Of a stretch of DNA of 64,000 nucleotides, positions 34,613 through 44,938 are shown piece after piece; within the stretch, counting starts at the first letter, position 1; each line of letters opens with the position of its first letter. The notes below the pieces were generated by a model. It worked only from the letters and a program-made list of their open reading frames with translations, searched no databases and was not told the origin of the DNA. The DNA is from Alphaproteobacteria bacterium MarineAlpha12_Bin1 (GTDB lineage: Bacteria > Pseudomonadota > Alphaproteobacteria > UBA6615). The translations under genes and the position numbers were made by a program. The stretch is taken from assembly GCA_002937505.1 (NCBI GenBank), contig PTJY01000001.1, positions 248,001 through 312,000 of the forward strand, written 5' to 3'.

Positions 34613-35995
34613 ATGAAAAACAGGAAGATATTCGTAAAGACCTTCAAACCTCAGGCTGTCTCGATTTGTCTTTCCCTAATCATTTGTATTCTAATAATCA
34701 CGCTCGTTTTTATTTTTTTTTATAGAAATGAAAACATCAAACCACCAATAGAAATTGATAATGAACAATTAATTTCTTTTCAAACAAATAATTATCCAAT
34801 TTGGGAAGCAGAATTACACACTCATTCTCCATCAGAAATAAGCCGTGTAATAGCTATCCAAAAAGGTGATAATCTGATGGGGGTCTTAATTCGTGCGGGC
34901 GTTGAGAGAGGTCTAGCATATGCCGCAATTGAAGCCTTAAAAAAATACTACGACCCAAGACGAGACCTAAACATTGGAGACGAGCTACAAATATCTTTCT
35001 ATCCTCAGACTCGTTATCAAAAAGCTAATAAATTTGGTAGAATTAAGAGAAAATATTCTCTCAAAAGTGTAACTATTCCAGTTTCGTTTGACCGACTAGT
35101 TAAAGTTACACTTAGTCAAGAAGGAAAGTTTGAAGCAAATGAAGCAAAAAGAAATATTAGACGGGAGACTATAGCCGTATCTGGCATCATCAAATCAAAT
35201 TTATTTGTTGACGCTACTTCAGTCGGGGTTTCTCCCACAATTTTAGCCAAACTTATACGTATCTATAGCTTTGATATTGATTTTCAAAGAGATCTTTGGG
35301 AGGGCGACAAATTTGAGCTAATGTACGAACAGATTAGAAACGAAAAAGGAATTATAATTCGTGATGGATACATACACTACGCAAAATTGACACTTAGAAA
35401 TACAAAATTACCTTTGTATAGATATGTGACCAGCTCAGGCAATCTCGATTATTTTAATGAGAAAGGTAATAGTGCAAGAAAAACTCTCATGCTCACCCCA
35501 ATTGACGGAGCAAGGTTATCTTCACGGTTTGGCAAGCGAAAACACCCTATATTGGGATATACAAAAATGCACATGGGAATAGATTTCGCAGCACCGATTG
35601 GCACTCCCATCTACGCAGCGGGAAATGGGAGTATAATTAAGGCCGGGCGCAATGGAGGGTACGGAAAGTACATACTTATAAGACACAACAGCACTTATAA
35701 GACTGCCTATGGACATTTATCTAAGTTTGCGAAAAAAACACGCGTAGGAAACCGTGTTAAGCAGGGAGAAATAATAGGTTATGTCGGAAATACTGGCCGC
35801 TCTACCGGGCCACATTTACATTACGAAGTAATACAAAACGGTAGAAAAATAAATCCTCGAACAGTGCGCATCCCAAGTGGAGAAAAGCTTAAAGGAGCTG
35901 AATTACAAACGTTTATACTCTTTCGTGATACTCTAACTAAAAAATTTTCTAATTTAAAACAAATCAAAAATTCATCATTTAAAGAAAATAATTGA
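34613..35995 (+). CDS. M23 family metallopeptidase (LytM domain), membrane-anchored
   Basis: A 460-residue envelope protein. One membrane segment lies at about residues 15-37. A LysM-like/OapA-like part follows (AIQKGDNLMGVLIRAGVERG). The C-terminal LytM domain carries the zinc motif HMGIDFAAPIGTPIYAAGNG (HxxxD) and GPHLHYEV (HxH), so it should be an active peptidoglycan endopeptidase cutting peptide cross-links. Only the cytoplasm-facing short N-terminus precedes the anchor. It converges with the DUF4167 gene, with one base between stops. Confidence 0.92.
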   Translation: MKNRKIFVKTFKPQAVSICLSLIICILIITLVFIFFYRNENIKPPIEIDNEQLISFQTNNYPIWEAELHTHSPSEISRVIAIQKGDNLMGVLIRAGVERGLAYAAIEALKKYYDPRRDLNIGDELQISFYPQTRYQKANKFGRIKRKYSLKSVTIPVSFDRLVKVTLSQEGKFEANEAKRNIRRETIAVSGIIKSNLFVDATSVGVSPTILAKLIRIYSFDIDFQRDLWEGDKFELMYEQIRNEKGIIIRDGYIHYAKLTLRNTKLPLYRYVTSSGNLDYFNEKGNSARKTLMLTPIDGARLSSRFGKRKHPILGYTKMHMGIDFAAPIGTPIYAAGNGSIIKAGRNGGYGKYILIRHNSTYKTAYGHLSKFAKKTRVGNRVKQGEIIGYVGNTGRSTGPHLHYEVIQNGRKINPRTVRIPSGEKLKGAELQTFILFRDTLTKKFSNLKQIKNSSFKENN

Positions 35996-35996
35996 T

Positions 35997-36629
35997 CTAT
36001 GTTGCTACAGGCTCAATATCTTGGGGCTTTTCCTTTTCTACTTCTTCCGAGCCATTCTTGGTTGTCTCTTTTTCTAAATTATCTTTCCCATTTGTTGAGC
36101 CGTTCGACCCTCGACTTCTAGTCCTTTTCTGAGGTTTTTTTTCTCTCTTCTTAGCTGTTTTTAACTCTTCTGATTCTTTTTGATCTTGATCTTTATTATC
36201 AGAATTACTTTTTTCCACTGCTTCAATGAGAGCTGCTACGCTTTCTGGCGCATAGTCAACAGAAGATTCTTTCTTTTCAATAGATACATCCGTATCAACA
36301 GTCTTATTATTTTGGGATGCATTATCACCTTGAGGCTGAGACTGAGATTGAGATTGAGATTGATCTTGAGCAGAGTTTTCACGATTACTATTTGTAGCCT
36401 CCATTAATCTATAATAGTGCTCTGCGTGTTGATAATATCCTTCAGCAGCAACTCGATCGCCACTAGAAAACGCATCTCTTGCTAGTTGTTGATACTTTTC
36501 ATATATCTGAGATGAGTTTCCCCGAACGCGTGCACCCGGTCCATTACTATCAAAAACTTGGTTGCGTCCATTTCCTGATTTTCTGTTGCCCCGTCCCCGT
36601 GACCTTCTTGCATTAGAGTTTTGTCGCAT
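35997..36629 (-). CDS. DUF4167 domain-containing protein
   Basis: A 210-residue very hydrophilic protein. The DUF4167 domain is the first 80 residues or so: an arginine-, glycine- and asparagine-rich start (RRSRGRGNRKSGNGRN) followed by SSQIYEKYQQLARDAFSSGDRVAAEGYYQHAEHYYRL. The rest is low-complexity and charged, with a QSQSQSQSQ stretch near residue 95 and a lysine-rich tail. The family is nearly restricted to alphaproteobacteria and is likely to bind RNA, which is inference. Its neighbour prmC-prfA is a typical context. A 263-base upstream gap precedes it. Confidence 0.88.
   Translation of the reverse strand: MRQNSNARRSRGRGNRKSGNGRNQVFDSNGPGARVRGNSSQIYEKYQQLARDAFSSGDRVAAEGYYQHAEHYYRLMEATNSNRENSAQDQSQSQSQSQPQGDNASQNNKTVDTDVSIEKKESSVDYAPESVAALIEAVEKSNSDNKDQDQKESEELKTAKKREKKPQKRTRSRGSNGSTNGKDNLEKETTKNGSEEVEKEKPQDIEPVAT
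36331..36368. repeat. Short tandem hexamer repeat inside the DUF4167 gene
   Basis: About five imperfect copies of a GAGATT/GAGACT hexamer encode the alternating Gln-Ser stretch on the minus strand. Copy-number change would keep the frame because the unit is six bases. Confidence 0.7.
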
Positions 36630-36892
36630 TTCTAAAATAGTCCAGATTTATAAAATTTCCGTATATCGAATATTAACGACCTACATTTCGATCGATAATT
36701 TCCCATTAACTGTATATATTGCCAAACCCTTGGGTGGAGTGCTCAGCGCTTATTTCTATTCGGAGGTTCAATCTCCAAGTTAATGTCTAATAGATTGCGA
36801 TCACATAAACATTCATGTCTTGAGAACCGTTAACAGATTAGAAAAGTCAAACGAATAAACCAAGCCCTTTTTTAAAAAAAATATAATAAGAT

Positions 36893-37780
36893 TTACAAAT
36901 GGCACAAAATAGCAACACGTAAAATGCCTGCAATGTCAGCTCTAAACCCTTTTATCCTCATCCCTGATTTATAAGCTATCTCTCTAATTTCGGCTTCTTG
37001 TCCTTCACCTAACTCTATTATAGCCGTGCCTTGAGGTTTGAGGAAAGACCTTATATTAGGTAAAATACTTCTATAACAGTCTAAACCATCTATTCCACCA
37101 TCTAAAGCAACTTTTGGTTCAAACTTGGATATTTCAGGTGCTAAATTGCTTATTTTTTCTGAAGAAATATAAGGTGGATTACTGATTATCAAATCATACT
37201 TTCTATTTAATGCAGAAGCCCAGTCACTAACAACAAATAAAGACCTATCGCCAACACCTAATTTGTGGGCATTTTCTCTAGCCACTTGAATCGCAGAGTA
37301 ACTAACATCAACTCCTAATCCAAAAGAATATTTATACTCTTTGAGAAGTGATATTAAAAGACAGCCAGAACCCACACCTAAATCCAAAATACTCATATTG
37401 CTATTTCGATCTAGTAAAGTTTCCCCAGCAGTCTGTATTAAAGTCTCTGAGTCAGGCCTTGGTGTAAGAACTCTTTCGTCTACATTAAAATTAAGAGACC
37501 AGAACTCTCTATTTCCTAATATATAAAAAATGGGTTCACGAGAATATCGTCGTCTGGACAAATTTATTAACTTTTTGATTTCATTTGATGTTAGACGAAT
37601 ATCACGCTCACACATTATCTCAACACTTTTTAGACCGGTCGCTTCCTTGAGAAGTATTTTTGCTTCCAAAAAAGAAGTCTCAATTCCAGCCTCTGACAAA
37701 TACTTGGCTGTCTTGTGTAATACAGTATCTATATTATCTTCATGATTAAGCGCGCTTTTAAGGCTTCGTTTGTTGTTCAT
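36893..37780 (-). CDS. prmC: Peptide chain release factor N5-glutamine methyltransferase
   Basis: A 295-residue methyltransferase that modifies the glutamine of the GGQ motif in release factors. The N-terminal helical domain binds the release factor. The SAM motif I is in ILDLGVGSGCLLISLL near residues 133-148, and the catalytic NPPY is in DLIISNPPYISSE near 200. REPIFYILGNREFW and the PRPDSETL segment are family marks. It begins one base after prfA stops, the usual prfA-prmC pair. Confidence 0.95.
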   Translation of the reverse strand: MNNKRSLKSALNHEDNIDTVLHKTAKYLSEAGIETSFLEAKILLKEATGLKSVEIMCERDIRLTSNEIKKLINLSRRRYSREPIFYILGNREFWSLNFNVDERVLTPRPDSETLIQTAGETLLDRNSNMSILDLGVGSGCLLISLLKEYKYSFGLGVDVSYSAIQVARENAHKLGVGDRSLFVVSDWASALNRKYDLIISNPPYISSEKISNLAPEISKFEPKVALDGGIDGLDCYRSILPNIRSFLKPQGTAIIELGEGQEAEIREIAYKSGMRIKGFRADIAGILRVAILCHL

Positions 37781-37781
37781 C

Positions 37782-38858
37782 CTATCTGTCTTGTGCTAAG
37801 CGGGCTGCTTGATCTTCAGTCGTTAATGCTTCCACAAGTTCGTCCAGCCCTTCTCCATTTAAAACCTTATCTAGTTTGTGCAAAGTCAAACCTATGCGAT
37901 GATCCGTTATGCGACCCTGAGGATAGTTATATGTGCGAACTCTCTCTGAACGATCACCACTACCAATTTGGCTCCTCCTATCAGCTGATCTCTCTTCAAG
38001 TTGCATTTGACGTTCATACTCATATAAACGAGCTCTCAAGACTCTCATAGCTTTAGCTCTATTCTTATGTTGTGATTTCTCATCCTGCTGAGTTACCACA
38101 AGTCCAGTGGGCAAATGTGTAATTCTTACCGCACTATCGGTTGTGTTTACCGACTGTCCGCCAGGCCCTGAAGCTCGATAAGTGTCTATCCTTAATTCAT
38201 TATCTTTTATTTCGATGTCAACCTCTTCAACCTCAGGAAGTACTGCCACCGTTGCTGCAGAAGTGTGGATCCTTCCACTGCTCTCAGTCTCTGGTACTCT
38301 TTGGACTCTGTGGACACCAGATTCAAACTTCAACTTTGAGAAAACGTTCTTGCCGGTAATGCTTGCTATTATTTCCTTGTATCCACCAATACCAGTACTA
38401 CTTGCACTCATAACCTCCACTTTCCAACTCTTTAATTCTGCATAGCGTTGGTACATTCGAAATAAATCAGCCGCGAAAAGACCTGCCTCGTCTCCTCCTG
38501 TACCTGCCCGAATTTCTATAATTGAATCACGTGCATCCGCTGCATCCTTTGGGATAAGCATAACCTGCAGTTCATGCTCTAACTCTGCCTCTCGTGGTTT
38601 AAGCTCTTTGTGTTCAGACTCCGCCATCACGCGCATCTCTTCATCAGTTTCAGAATCCTCTATAAGCAATTCCAAATCTGAACACTCTTCTCTAAGACTT
38701 CTTAATGATTTTATTGTTTCTACAATGGGAGTGAGATCCGAATATTCTTTTGATACCTTTGCGTATACTTCAGAATCTGTCATATCGGCTTCAGATAAAA
38801 GTTTCTCTAATTCCTTATGTCTCTGAACGACTCCATCTAACTTTACATCTAGGCTCAT
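37782..38858 (-). CDS. prfA: Peptide chain release factor 1
   Basis: Release factor recognising UAA and UAG, 358 residues. The codon-recognition PxT motif is PET at 189-191 and the catalytic GGQ is at 233-235 in [11 protein letters not shown]. The N-terminal region is a long coiled-coil. The ATG at 38858 has GGAGAA nine bases upstream; a GTG at 38879 lies upstream of that site and is rejected. Its partner prmC overlaps transcriptionally just downstream. Confidence 0.97.
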   Translation of the reverse strand: MSLDVKLDGVVQRHKELEKLLSEADMTDSEVYAKVSKEYSDLTPIVETIKSLRSLREECSDLELLIEDSETDEEMRVMAESEHKELKPREAELEHELQVMLIPKDAADARDSIIEIRAGTGGDEAGLFAADLFRMYQRYAELKSWKVEVMSASSTGIGGYKEIIASITGKNVFSKLKFESGVHRVQRVPETESSGRIHTSAATVAVLPEVEEVDIEIKDNELRIDTYRASGPGGQSVNTTDSAVRITHLPTGLVVTQQDEKSQHKNRAKAMRVLRARLYEYERQMQLEERSADRRSQIGSGDRSERVRTYNYPQGRITDHRIGLTLHKLDKVLNGEGLDELVEALTTEDQAARLAQDR

Positions 38859-38942
38859 AAACGCATGTTCTCCAAGCACAAGCTTTCAAATGTGATTATT
38901 TCATTCAAACAGCTGTCGTATTCTATACAAACTTTTGACGCT

Positions 38943-40208
38943 CTACTCTGCAACTAACTTAGCGGACTCATAAACGGCCAAATGAGAATCCAACTCTGAG
39001 AGGCTTACTTCGGTTTGTGATCCGTTATCTAAATTACGTACCGTTACATTATTATTGGTTAATTCATTTTCTCCTAATAAAATGGCTGCTACAGCGCCAA
39101 TCTTATTAGCGCGCCTCAGACCTCTTTTTAAGCCGCCCTTATAGATAAGATCTACCTTAAACTTACTTCGTCTAAGCCTTAGAGCTATTTTCGCTGCTTC
39201 CTTTTCTCCCGGTTCACCAAGACCAATAACACAAATTGCTCTTGGCTCTTCTGTTGGCATTTGAGTTAACATACAGATGCGCTCAATTCCCGCAGCCCAT
39301 CCAACCCCAGGAATAGATTGCCCTCCCATCATTGGGATTAATCCGTCGTAACGACCACCAGCCAATAACGTTCCTTGAGCGCCAAGTTTATCACTAATAA
39401 ATTCGAACGTTGTGTGACAATAATAATCTAAGCCCCTGACAAGATAAGGGTTTGACAAATATTCAATCCCTAAATTATCTAGTCCAGAGCACATATTTTT
39501 AAAAAATGAATCAGCTTCTGGAGTTAGAAAATTATGAAAAGAAGGTGCTCCAGAAACAATTTCTTTATCGTTACTGTCTTTTGAATCAAGAATCCGAAGT
39601 GGATTACGAGTCAAACGAACTTGACTTTCTTCTGATAGATTATCTTTAAAATCACTAAAATAATTTATTAAGGATTCTCTATAAGTTTTGCGACTTTGAA
39701 AATCACCCAACGTATTCAACTGTAATTTTACTTCTGACAACAAACCTAAATTTCGTAAAAATTCGGTTGCCATAGAAATAACTTCTACGTCTGCTGCAGG
39801 ATCGGCAACACCTATTAATTCTGCACCAAATTGATGAAATTGTCGTAATCTTCCTTTCTGTGGTCGCTCATGTCGAAACATTGGCCCCGAGTAATACCAT
39901 TTAAGTGGTGTGTTATCTTGTAGTCCTCCCGATATTACAGCCCTTGCAATACCGGCAGTCCCTTCGGGTCTTAGGGTCAGACTGTCTCCACCTTTATCTT
40001 TAAAGGTATACATTTCCTTATTAACTATATCAGATGTCTCACCAAGAGTGCGTTGATAAACATCTGTTGATTCGAAGATTGGGGTTTCTATAGGCTCATA
40101 TCCGAAGGTCTCCGCCACAGTAAGAGCAGATTTAATTACATAGTTTTGTAATCGGAAATCTTCTCCGATTATATCATGAGTTCCTCTGACAGGAAGTAGC
40201 TTACTCAA
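38943..40208 (-). CDS. hisS: Histidyl-tRNA synthetase
   Basis: Class II synthetase of 421 residues. It begins LLPVRGTHDI, has motif 2 in LTLRPEGTAGIARA and FRHERPQKGRLRQFHQFGAE, the histidine-binding LVRGLDYYCHTTFEF near residues 257-271, and motif 3 in GVGWAAGIERI. The C-terminal anticodon-binding domain runs from about 325. It is downstream of ispG on the same strand with a 55-base gap, a frequent gammaproteobacterial and alphaproteobacterial order. Confidence 0.97.
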   Translation of the reverse strand: MSKLLPVRGTHDIIGEDFRLQNYVIKSALTVAETFGYEPIETPIFESTDVYQRTLGETSDIVNKEMYTFKDKGGDSLTLRPEGTAGIARAVISGGLQDNTPLKWYYSGPMFRHERPQKGRLRQFHQFGAELIGVADPAADVEVISMATEFLRNLGLLSEVKLQLNTLGDFQSRKTYRESLINYFSDFKDNLSEESQVRLTRNPLRILDSKDSNDKEIVSGAPSFHNFLTPEADSFFKNMCSGLDNLGIEYLSNPYLVRGLDYYCHTTFEFISDKLGAQGTLLAGGRYDGLIPMMGGQSIPGVGWAAGIERICMLTQMPTEEPRAICVIGLGEPGEKEAAKIALRLRRSKFKVDLIYKGGLKRGLRRANKIGAVAAILLGENELTNNNVTVRNLDNGSQTEVSLSELDSHLAVYESAKLVAE

Positions 40209-40263
40209 CTCAAAAACCTCATTTTGCTCACAAGAATTTTTCTATATATTTGCTGATAACACC

Positions 40264-41379
40264 TTATTTTTTGGATATCACCGAGCCTGCTTCTATTTCA
40301 GCAGCTTTTTCTTCTATCAATTCCACCAAATGGTCTACTATACTTTCATTCTTCAAACGATGATGAGGCTGCCCTGTAATATAGACTTGATGTACACCTC
40401 TACCTCCCCCTGTAAATCCAATATCTGTTGATATTGCCTCACCAGGACCATTTACCACACAACCAATTACCGAGACTGTCATAGGAGTTGTGATATGGGC
40501 AAGTCGTTCCTCTAGTATTTGAACAGTTTCGATTACATTAAATTGCTGGCGAGAACAGGAAGGACAGGAGATTAAATTAACTCCACGATGTCTCAAGCCC
40601 AAAGACTTAAGCAATTCAAAGCCAACTTTAACCTCCTCAACAGGATCTGTGGATAAAGAAACTCTAATTGTATCCCCTATTCCAGACCAAAGCAGCATTC
40701 CCATGCCAATAGATGATTTTACTGTTCCACTTCTTAACCCGCCTGCCTCAGTAATCCCAATATGTAGTGGATAGTCACATGCCTGAGCTAATCCCTGATA
40801 TGCTGACACAGCCAGAAAGACATCTGACGCTTTTACGGAAATCTTAAACTCGTGAAAACCAGCTTCCTCAAAAATGTTTATGGAATTTAGAGCACTTTCG
40901 ATCATCGCCTCAGGGCATGGTTCCCCATACTTTTCTAGCAGATTGGTCTCCAGGCTTCCCGCATTTACTCCAATTCGCATTGAACAATTATTATCTTTAG
41001 CAGCTTTAACAACTTCTAGCACTTTACGATGAGAACCTATATTGCCTGGATTCAGACGCAAACAAGCTGCCCCAGCCTCTGCCGCTTCAATAGCTCGACG
41101 ATAGTGAAAATGTATGTCCGCGACTAATGGAACTTCAACTTCTCGCACTATTTCCTTCAAAGCAGAAGTGCTTTCTTCGTCAGGACAAGAAACTCGAACA
41201 ATGTCTGCGCCTGCACTCTGAAGATCATGTATTTGGGTTATCGTTGATTTTATGTCAGATGTTAATGTGTTGGTCATTGACTGAACAGTTATTGGAGAAT
41301 CTCCACCCACAGGAACTTTTCCGACAAAAATCTGTCGACTTTTGCGACGATGAATTTTTTTATATGGGCGCACGCTCAT
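40264..41379 (-). CDS. ispG: 4-hydroxy-3-methylbut-2-en-1-yl diphosphate synthase (flavodoxin or ferredoxin)
   Basis: Iron-sulfur enzyme of the MEP isoprenoid pathway, 371 residues, the short bacterial form. The TIM-barrel has [20 protein letters not shown] at the start. The 4Fe-4S cysteines are in [14 protein letters not shown] near residues 269-272 and in [12 protein letters not shown] near 306. The gene lies between the RodZ-like and hisS genes on the minus strand, and the rodZ-ispG-hisS order is a familiar bacterial arrangement. Confidence 0.97.
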   Translation of the reverse strand: MSVRPYKKIHRRKSRQIFVGKVPVGGDSPITVQSMTNTLTSDIKSTITQIHDLQSAGADIVRVSCPDEESTSALKEIVREVEVPLVADIHFHYRRAIEAAEAGAACLRLNPGNIGSHRKVLEVVKAAKDNNCSMRIGVNAGSLETNLLEKYGEPCPEAMIESALNSINIFEEAGFHEFKISVKASDVFLAVSAYQGLAQACDYPLHIGITEAGGLRSGTVKSSIGMGMLLWSGIGDTIRVSLSTDPVEEVKVGFELLKSLGLRHRGVNLISCPSCSRQQFNVIETVQILEERLAHITTPMTVSVIGCVVNGPGEAISTDIGFTGGGRGVHQVYITGQPHHRLKNESIVDHLVELIEEKAAEIEAGSVISKK

Positions 41380-41474
41380 AATTGATTCCTATTGGTAAAA
41401 ACAACAAAATATTAATGAAACAGTTAATTTTCAAAACATCAAGTTACACTTATCTCTAGCTCTAAAGGTGTGTT

Positions 41475-42569
41475 TTATGGCCTCGTAGATCTACCAGCCT
41501 TCAGTAAGTCTGCATTTAGACTAACATTATGCAAAATCACCCCTTTATTTCCTATCTTAGGGACTAAGTTTCCATCTACAGAAATTGATAAACCTCCAGC
41601 ATTGCCTGTCAACATAATGAGATCACTACGATTCGGAACAAAATATCTATCACCCTTATGTAACATTCTAGTGAGTAAAACCACTTTATCTTGGTCTATT
41701 ACCTGAACCCAGCTATTCTCTGTTGCAGAAATTATTATTCTAACATCACTATTTTGATCACCATATACTTTCCCATTTTTGTGATCGTTTGTGTTTTTTA
41801 AGTTGGATAATTTTGTGTCCAGTGTCTCTTCATTATTGGCTATATAAGGTTTCGGCTCACCCGATGTACCATCAGAGGCATTATTATCGTTCTGAATACC
41901 CAGTTTTGAATTCGAGATAGAGGTATCTTTCTTCGTTAATTTGAAACCCGAATTATTTTTAGATTCTGTTTTAACATTATTTTGATCAACTTTATTTTTC
42001 TCATTTTTAGAATCATTTAAGGGGTTGGTTAGGGTGTTTTTAGTTGGAACAGGCTGATTTTCTGATCTGATAGTTCCCGACGTAGGACTGTCATTCCCTA
42101 TATCTGCAGCGGATATAGAATCTGCTATATCAGGAACATCAAGCAGCTCTAATCTTTTTTCTGATTGAAACAAAGACCAGGCAACAAAAGTCAAACTAGA
42201 TACTAAAACGCAAACTATAATTACTCTTCCCTTTGGAAACCATCCCAAAGTGCTAGGAGTAGGAAACTCTAACTCTGGACTTACTTCTGAGCTTTTTGTC
42301 TCTGCCTTAAACCTTTCAACCAGATTTTCGCTATCTAGTTCTAAAAATTTAGCGTAGGAACGGACGAAACCTATGGCGTAAGTTGGCCCAGGCAAAGCCT
42401 GATAGTTACTAGACTCAATAGATTGAAGGTGCTCTTGGCGAATACGTAATGAATTTGAAATCTCTCTAAGAGTATATTTTTTTCCTTCACGGGCTTCGCG
42501 AAGAAATAACCCGACAGAATCTATGTGAATATGGCCATCTTCTTTTTTCACAATGTCACTCTCAAGCAC
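41475..42569 (-). CDS. RodZ-like helix-turn-helix membrane protein (DUF4115)
   Basis: A 364-residue bitopic protein. The cytoplasmic helix-turn-helix (HTH_25) covers about residues 17-85 (LFLREAREGKKYTLREISNSLRIRQEHL, YAIGFVRSYAKFL). One membrane helix lies near 113-132 (VIIVCVLVSSLTFVAWSLF). A low-complexity Asn/Ser/Lys-rich periplasmic linker of about 130 residues leads to the DUF4115 domain (VRIIISATENSWVQV to LSISVDGN). In rod-shaped bacteria RodZ links MreB to wall synthesis; that role here is inferred. It precedes ispG. Confidence 0.88.
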   Translation of the reverse strand: MLESDIVKKEDGHIHIDSVGLFLREAREGKKYTLREISNSLRIRQEHLQSIESSNYQALPGPTYAIGFVRSYAKFLELDSENLVERFKAETKSSEVSPELEFPTPSTLGWFPKGRVIIVCVLVSSLTFVAWSLFQSEKRLELLDVPDIADSISAADIGNDSPTSGTIRSENQPVPTKNTLTNPLNDSKNEKNKVDQNNVKTESKNNSGFKLTKKDTSISNSKLGIQNDNNASDGTSGEPKPYIANNEETLDTKLSNLKNTNDHKNGKVYGDQNSDVRIIISATENSWVQVIDQDKVVLLTRMLHKGDRYFVPNRSDLIMLTGNAGGLSISVDGNLVPKIGNKGVILHNVSLNADLLKAGRSTRP

Positions 42570-42773
42570 TTAAAAGTTTCGATTTAGATCAAAATATCGT
42601 CTATCATAACACAGCAAACCAATTAATTTCTTAAAGCATTATTAGTAGGTCGATTAATATTTAACCTCTCGATCTTAGTCTTAGCTAGGTAGATAACCCA
42701 ATCCTAAGAGTCCTTGAAGACAAAGAACTGGCGCAACAATTAGCACCTTGCTTATTACACTATTAGGTAATTA

Positions 42774-44009
42774 TTAAGTCTTATCTAAGCCATATGCTGA
42801 GTGTAAAGCGCGCAACGCCAATTCTGTAAATTCTTCGGCTATTAAAACGCTTATTTTGATCTCCGAAGTCGAAATAACTAGAATATTTATATTATGTTCA
42901 GCAAGAGCAGCAAACATACGTTTTGCAACGCCAGCATGACTACGCATCCCGACACCAACGACTGAAACTTTAGCTACACTAGAGTCTGGAACCGAAGCCA
43001 CAAAGCCCAAGTCACTCTTACATGATTCTAAAACTTCTAAAGCTTTATCCAATTCCCCTCGTGCCACCGTAAAGGTTAGGTCTGTTGCATTACTGTTCTC
43101 GGAGATATTCTGCACAATCATATCTACATTTACATTTGCATCCGATAATGGGCCAAATATTGCAGCGGCAACCCCTGGCCTATCTGGCACCTGTAGCAAT
43201 GTAATTTTGGCCTCATCACGACTATAAGTAACACCACTTACTATTTCTTGTTCCACAATTTCTTCCTCTGCTACCACTAGTGTTCCTGGCAGTGCACTTC
43301 CCATTGTACCGGTGAATGAAGACAGTACCTGCAAAGGAACTTTATGACTCATCGCTAACTCTACAGAACGTGTTTGTAACACTTTAGCACCCGAAGAAGC
43401 CATCTCAAGCATCTCTTCGTAGGTAATCTTCTCTAATTTTCGAGCGCTTGTAACTATTCTTGGGTCAGAAGTGTAGACTCCATCAACATCAGTATAAATA
43501 TCGCAACGATCTGCCCTTAATGCTGCAGCCAAGGCCACAGCCGTAGTATCAGAACCACCACGGCCTAATGTAGTGATTCGATTTTCGGGGCTAAGCCCCT
43601 GAAATCCAGCAATCACACAAACTTGATTCCCTGACAACCTTTTTTTAATCTTCTCTGTTTCTATCCCGAGAATTCGTGCCTTGCCATGAGCTCCATCTGT
43701 ATTAATGGGTATCTGCCATCCCTGCCATGAACGAGCCGATATACCAACTTCTTGTAGACATAATGATAATAGACCACTACTGACTTGCTCACCTGTTGCT
43801 ACTATTGAGTCAAATTCACGAGCGTCGTGTAGCGGATTCGCTTCACGAGCTAAGGCAACTAAATCATTCGTTATTCCTGCCATTGCAGACACAACAACAA
43901 CAACCTGGTTACCATCCTCTACTTCAGACTTCACTGTAGTTGCAATAACGCGCATACGTTGCAGATCAGAAACAGAGGTCCCACCAAACTTTGCGACTAT
44001 ATGAGTCAT
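42774..44009 (-). CDS. lysC: Aspartate kinase
   Basis: First enzyme of the aspartate pathway (lysine, threonine, methionine), 411 residues as in the class II-like monofunctional kinases. The kinase domain begins IVAKFGGTSVSD and holds TLGRGGSDTTAVALAAAL near 148-165 and the YTDVDGVYTSDPRIV segment. Two C-terminal ACT domains start near residue 260 and 340 and should bind feedback effectors. Divergent from ubiG. The 114-base gap holds both promoters. Confidence 0.96.
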   Translation of the reverse strand: MTHIVAKFGGTSVSDLQRMRVIATTVKSEVEDGNQVVVVVSAMAGITNDLVALAREANPLHDAREFDSIVATGEQVSSGLLSLCLQEVGISARSWQGWQIPINTDGAHGKARILGIETEKIKKRLSGNQVCVIAGFQGLSPENRITTLGRGGSDTTAVALAAALRADRCDIYTDVDGVYTSDPRIVTSARKLEKITYEEMLEMASSGAKVLQTRSVELAMSHKVPLQVLSSFTGTMGSALPGTLVVAEEEIVEQEIVSGVTYSRDEAKITLLQVPDRPGVAAAIFGPLSDANVNVDMIVQNISENSNATDLTFTVARGELDKALEVLESCKSDLGFVASVPDSSVAKVSVVGVGMRSHAGVAKRMFAALAEHNINILVISTSEIKISVLIAEEFTELALRALHSAYGLDKT

Positions 44010-44123
44010 AGCCTCACCATTTTTATATATTTAATAGTTATTAGAATTTTTAATAATTTAATAATCTATTTTTTCCGCCTTAATTATGTTTTTCTGTGAT
44101 ATCCATAACCATTAGCAGAATTT

Positions 44124-44918
44124 ATGACAAGTAAAGTTATCAGATACAAAATGACGGAAAAAACAAAAAACAGTGTAGAAAACGGCTCAGTCGATCCAAT
44201 TGAAATGGAAAAATTTCGTGCCATGGCTAATGAATGGTGGGATCCAGAAGGAAAATTTAAGCCATTACACAAAATTAACCCTCTCCGCGTTGAGTATATA
44301 AGAAATAATGTATCCCAACATTTTAATCTAGATAAAAACTCACTGTTGCCTTTTTCTGGGTTAAAAGTTTTAGATATTGGTTGCGGAGGGGGCCTTCTAT
44401 GTGAACCAATGGCTCGATTAGGTGCGACCGTTACTGGTATAGATGTTCTTAGTGAAAATATCGAAATAGCTAAAATACATTCCGAAGAGACTTCCCTCTC
44501 AATAACATATAGGAAAGCTTCAATAGAAGAATTAGTTAGTGAAAATAAAGAGTTTGATATTATTCTGAACATGGAAGTTGTTGAGCATGTTGTAAACATC
44601 GAAGATTTTTTGGATAATTGTGCTAATACAGTTTCACAGAACGGCTTATTATTTTTCTCCACCTTAAATCGAACCCCTAAGTCATTTCTGTTAGCCATCA
44701 TAGGTGCTGAGTATATTCTTCGCTGGCTTCCACGTGGGACTCACGATTGGAAAAAGTTTATTAAACCGTCTGAAATCACAAATATCCTGTTAAAGGCGGA
44801 AATTGAAGTCAGAGATTTAACAGGAGTTACATTTAACCCACTAAATGGTCTGTGGTCTGCGAACACTAGCGATCTAGAAGTCAATTATATGGGATACGGA
44901 AAAAAATTTAACACTTAG
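44124..44918 (+). CDS. ubiG: Ubiquinone biosynthesis O-methyltransferase
   Basis: SAM-dependent methyltransferase making both O-methyl groups of ubiquinone. The 264-residue length is slightly longer than E. coli UbiG (240) because of an N-terminal extension. The family start SVDPIEMEKFRAMANEWWDPEGKFKPLH is at residues 22-49. The SAM motif I is VLDIGCGGGLLCEPMARLGA near 80-99, followed by VTGIDVLSENI. The C-terminal end WSANTSDLEVNYMGYGKK is the membrane-contact family tail. Convergent with the DUF1178 gene. Confidence 0.96.
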   Translation: MTSKVIRYKMTEKTKNSVENGSVDPIEMEKFRAMANEWWDPEGKFKPLHKINPLRVEYIRNNVSQHFNLDKNSLLPFSGLKVLDIGCGGGLLCEPMARLGATVTGIDVLSENIEIAKIHSEETSLSITYRKASIEELVSENKEFDIILNMEVVEHVVNIEDFLDNCANTVSQNGLLFFSTLNRTPKSFLLAIIGAEYILRWLPRGTHDWKKFIKPSEITNILLKAEIEVRDLTGVTFNPLNGLWSANTSDLEVNYMGYGKKFNT

Positions 44919-44938
44919 TTTAAGTTAAGGTGCAGTAT

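Noticed and set aside
36630-36892. Hairpin-like CGGAGG...CTCC segment in the 263-base gap upstream of the DUF4167 gene as an ncRNA
   Set aside because: The stem is only about four pairs and has no terminator; nothing else in the gap supports an RNA gene.
42570-42773. Possible regulatory RNA upstream of the RodZ-like gene
   Set aside because: No stable stem with a T-run or riboswitch-like motif could be found in this 204-base gap.
44084-44701. 205-codon minus-strand frame antisense to ubiG
   Set aside because: ubiG is unmistakable; the antisense frame has no recognisable motif and no promoter.
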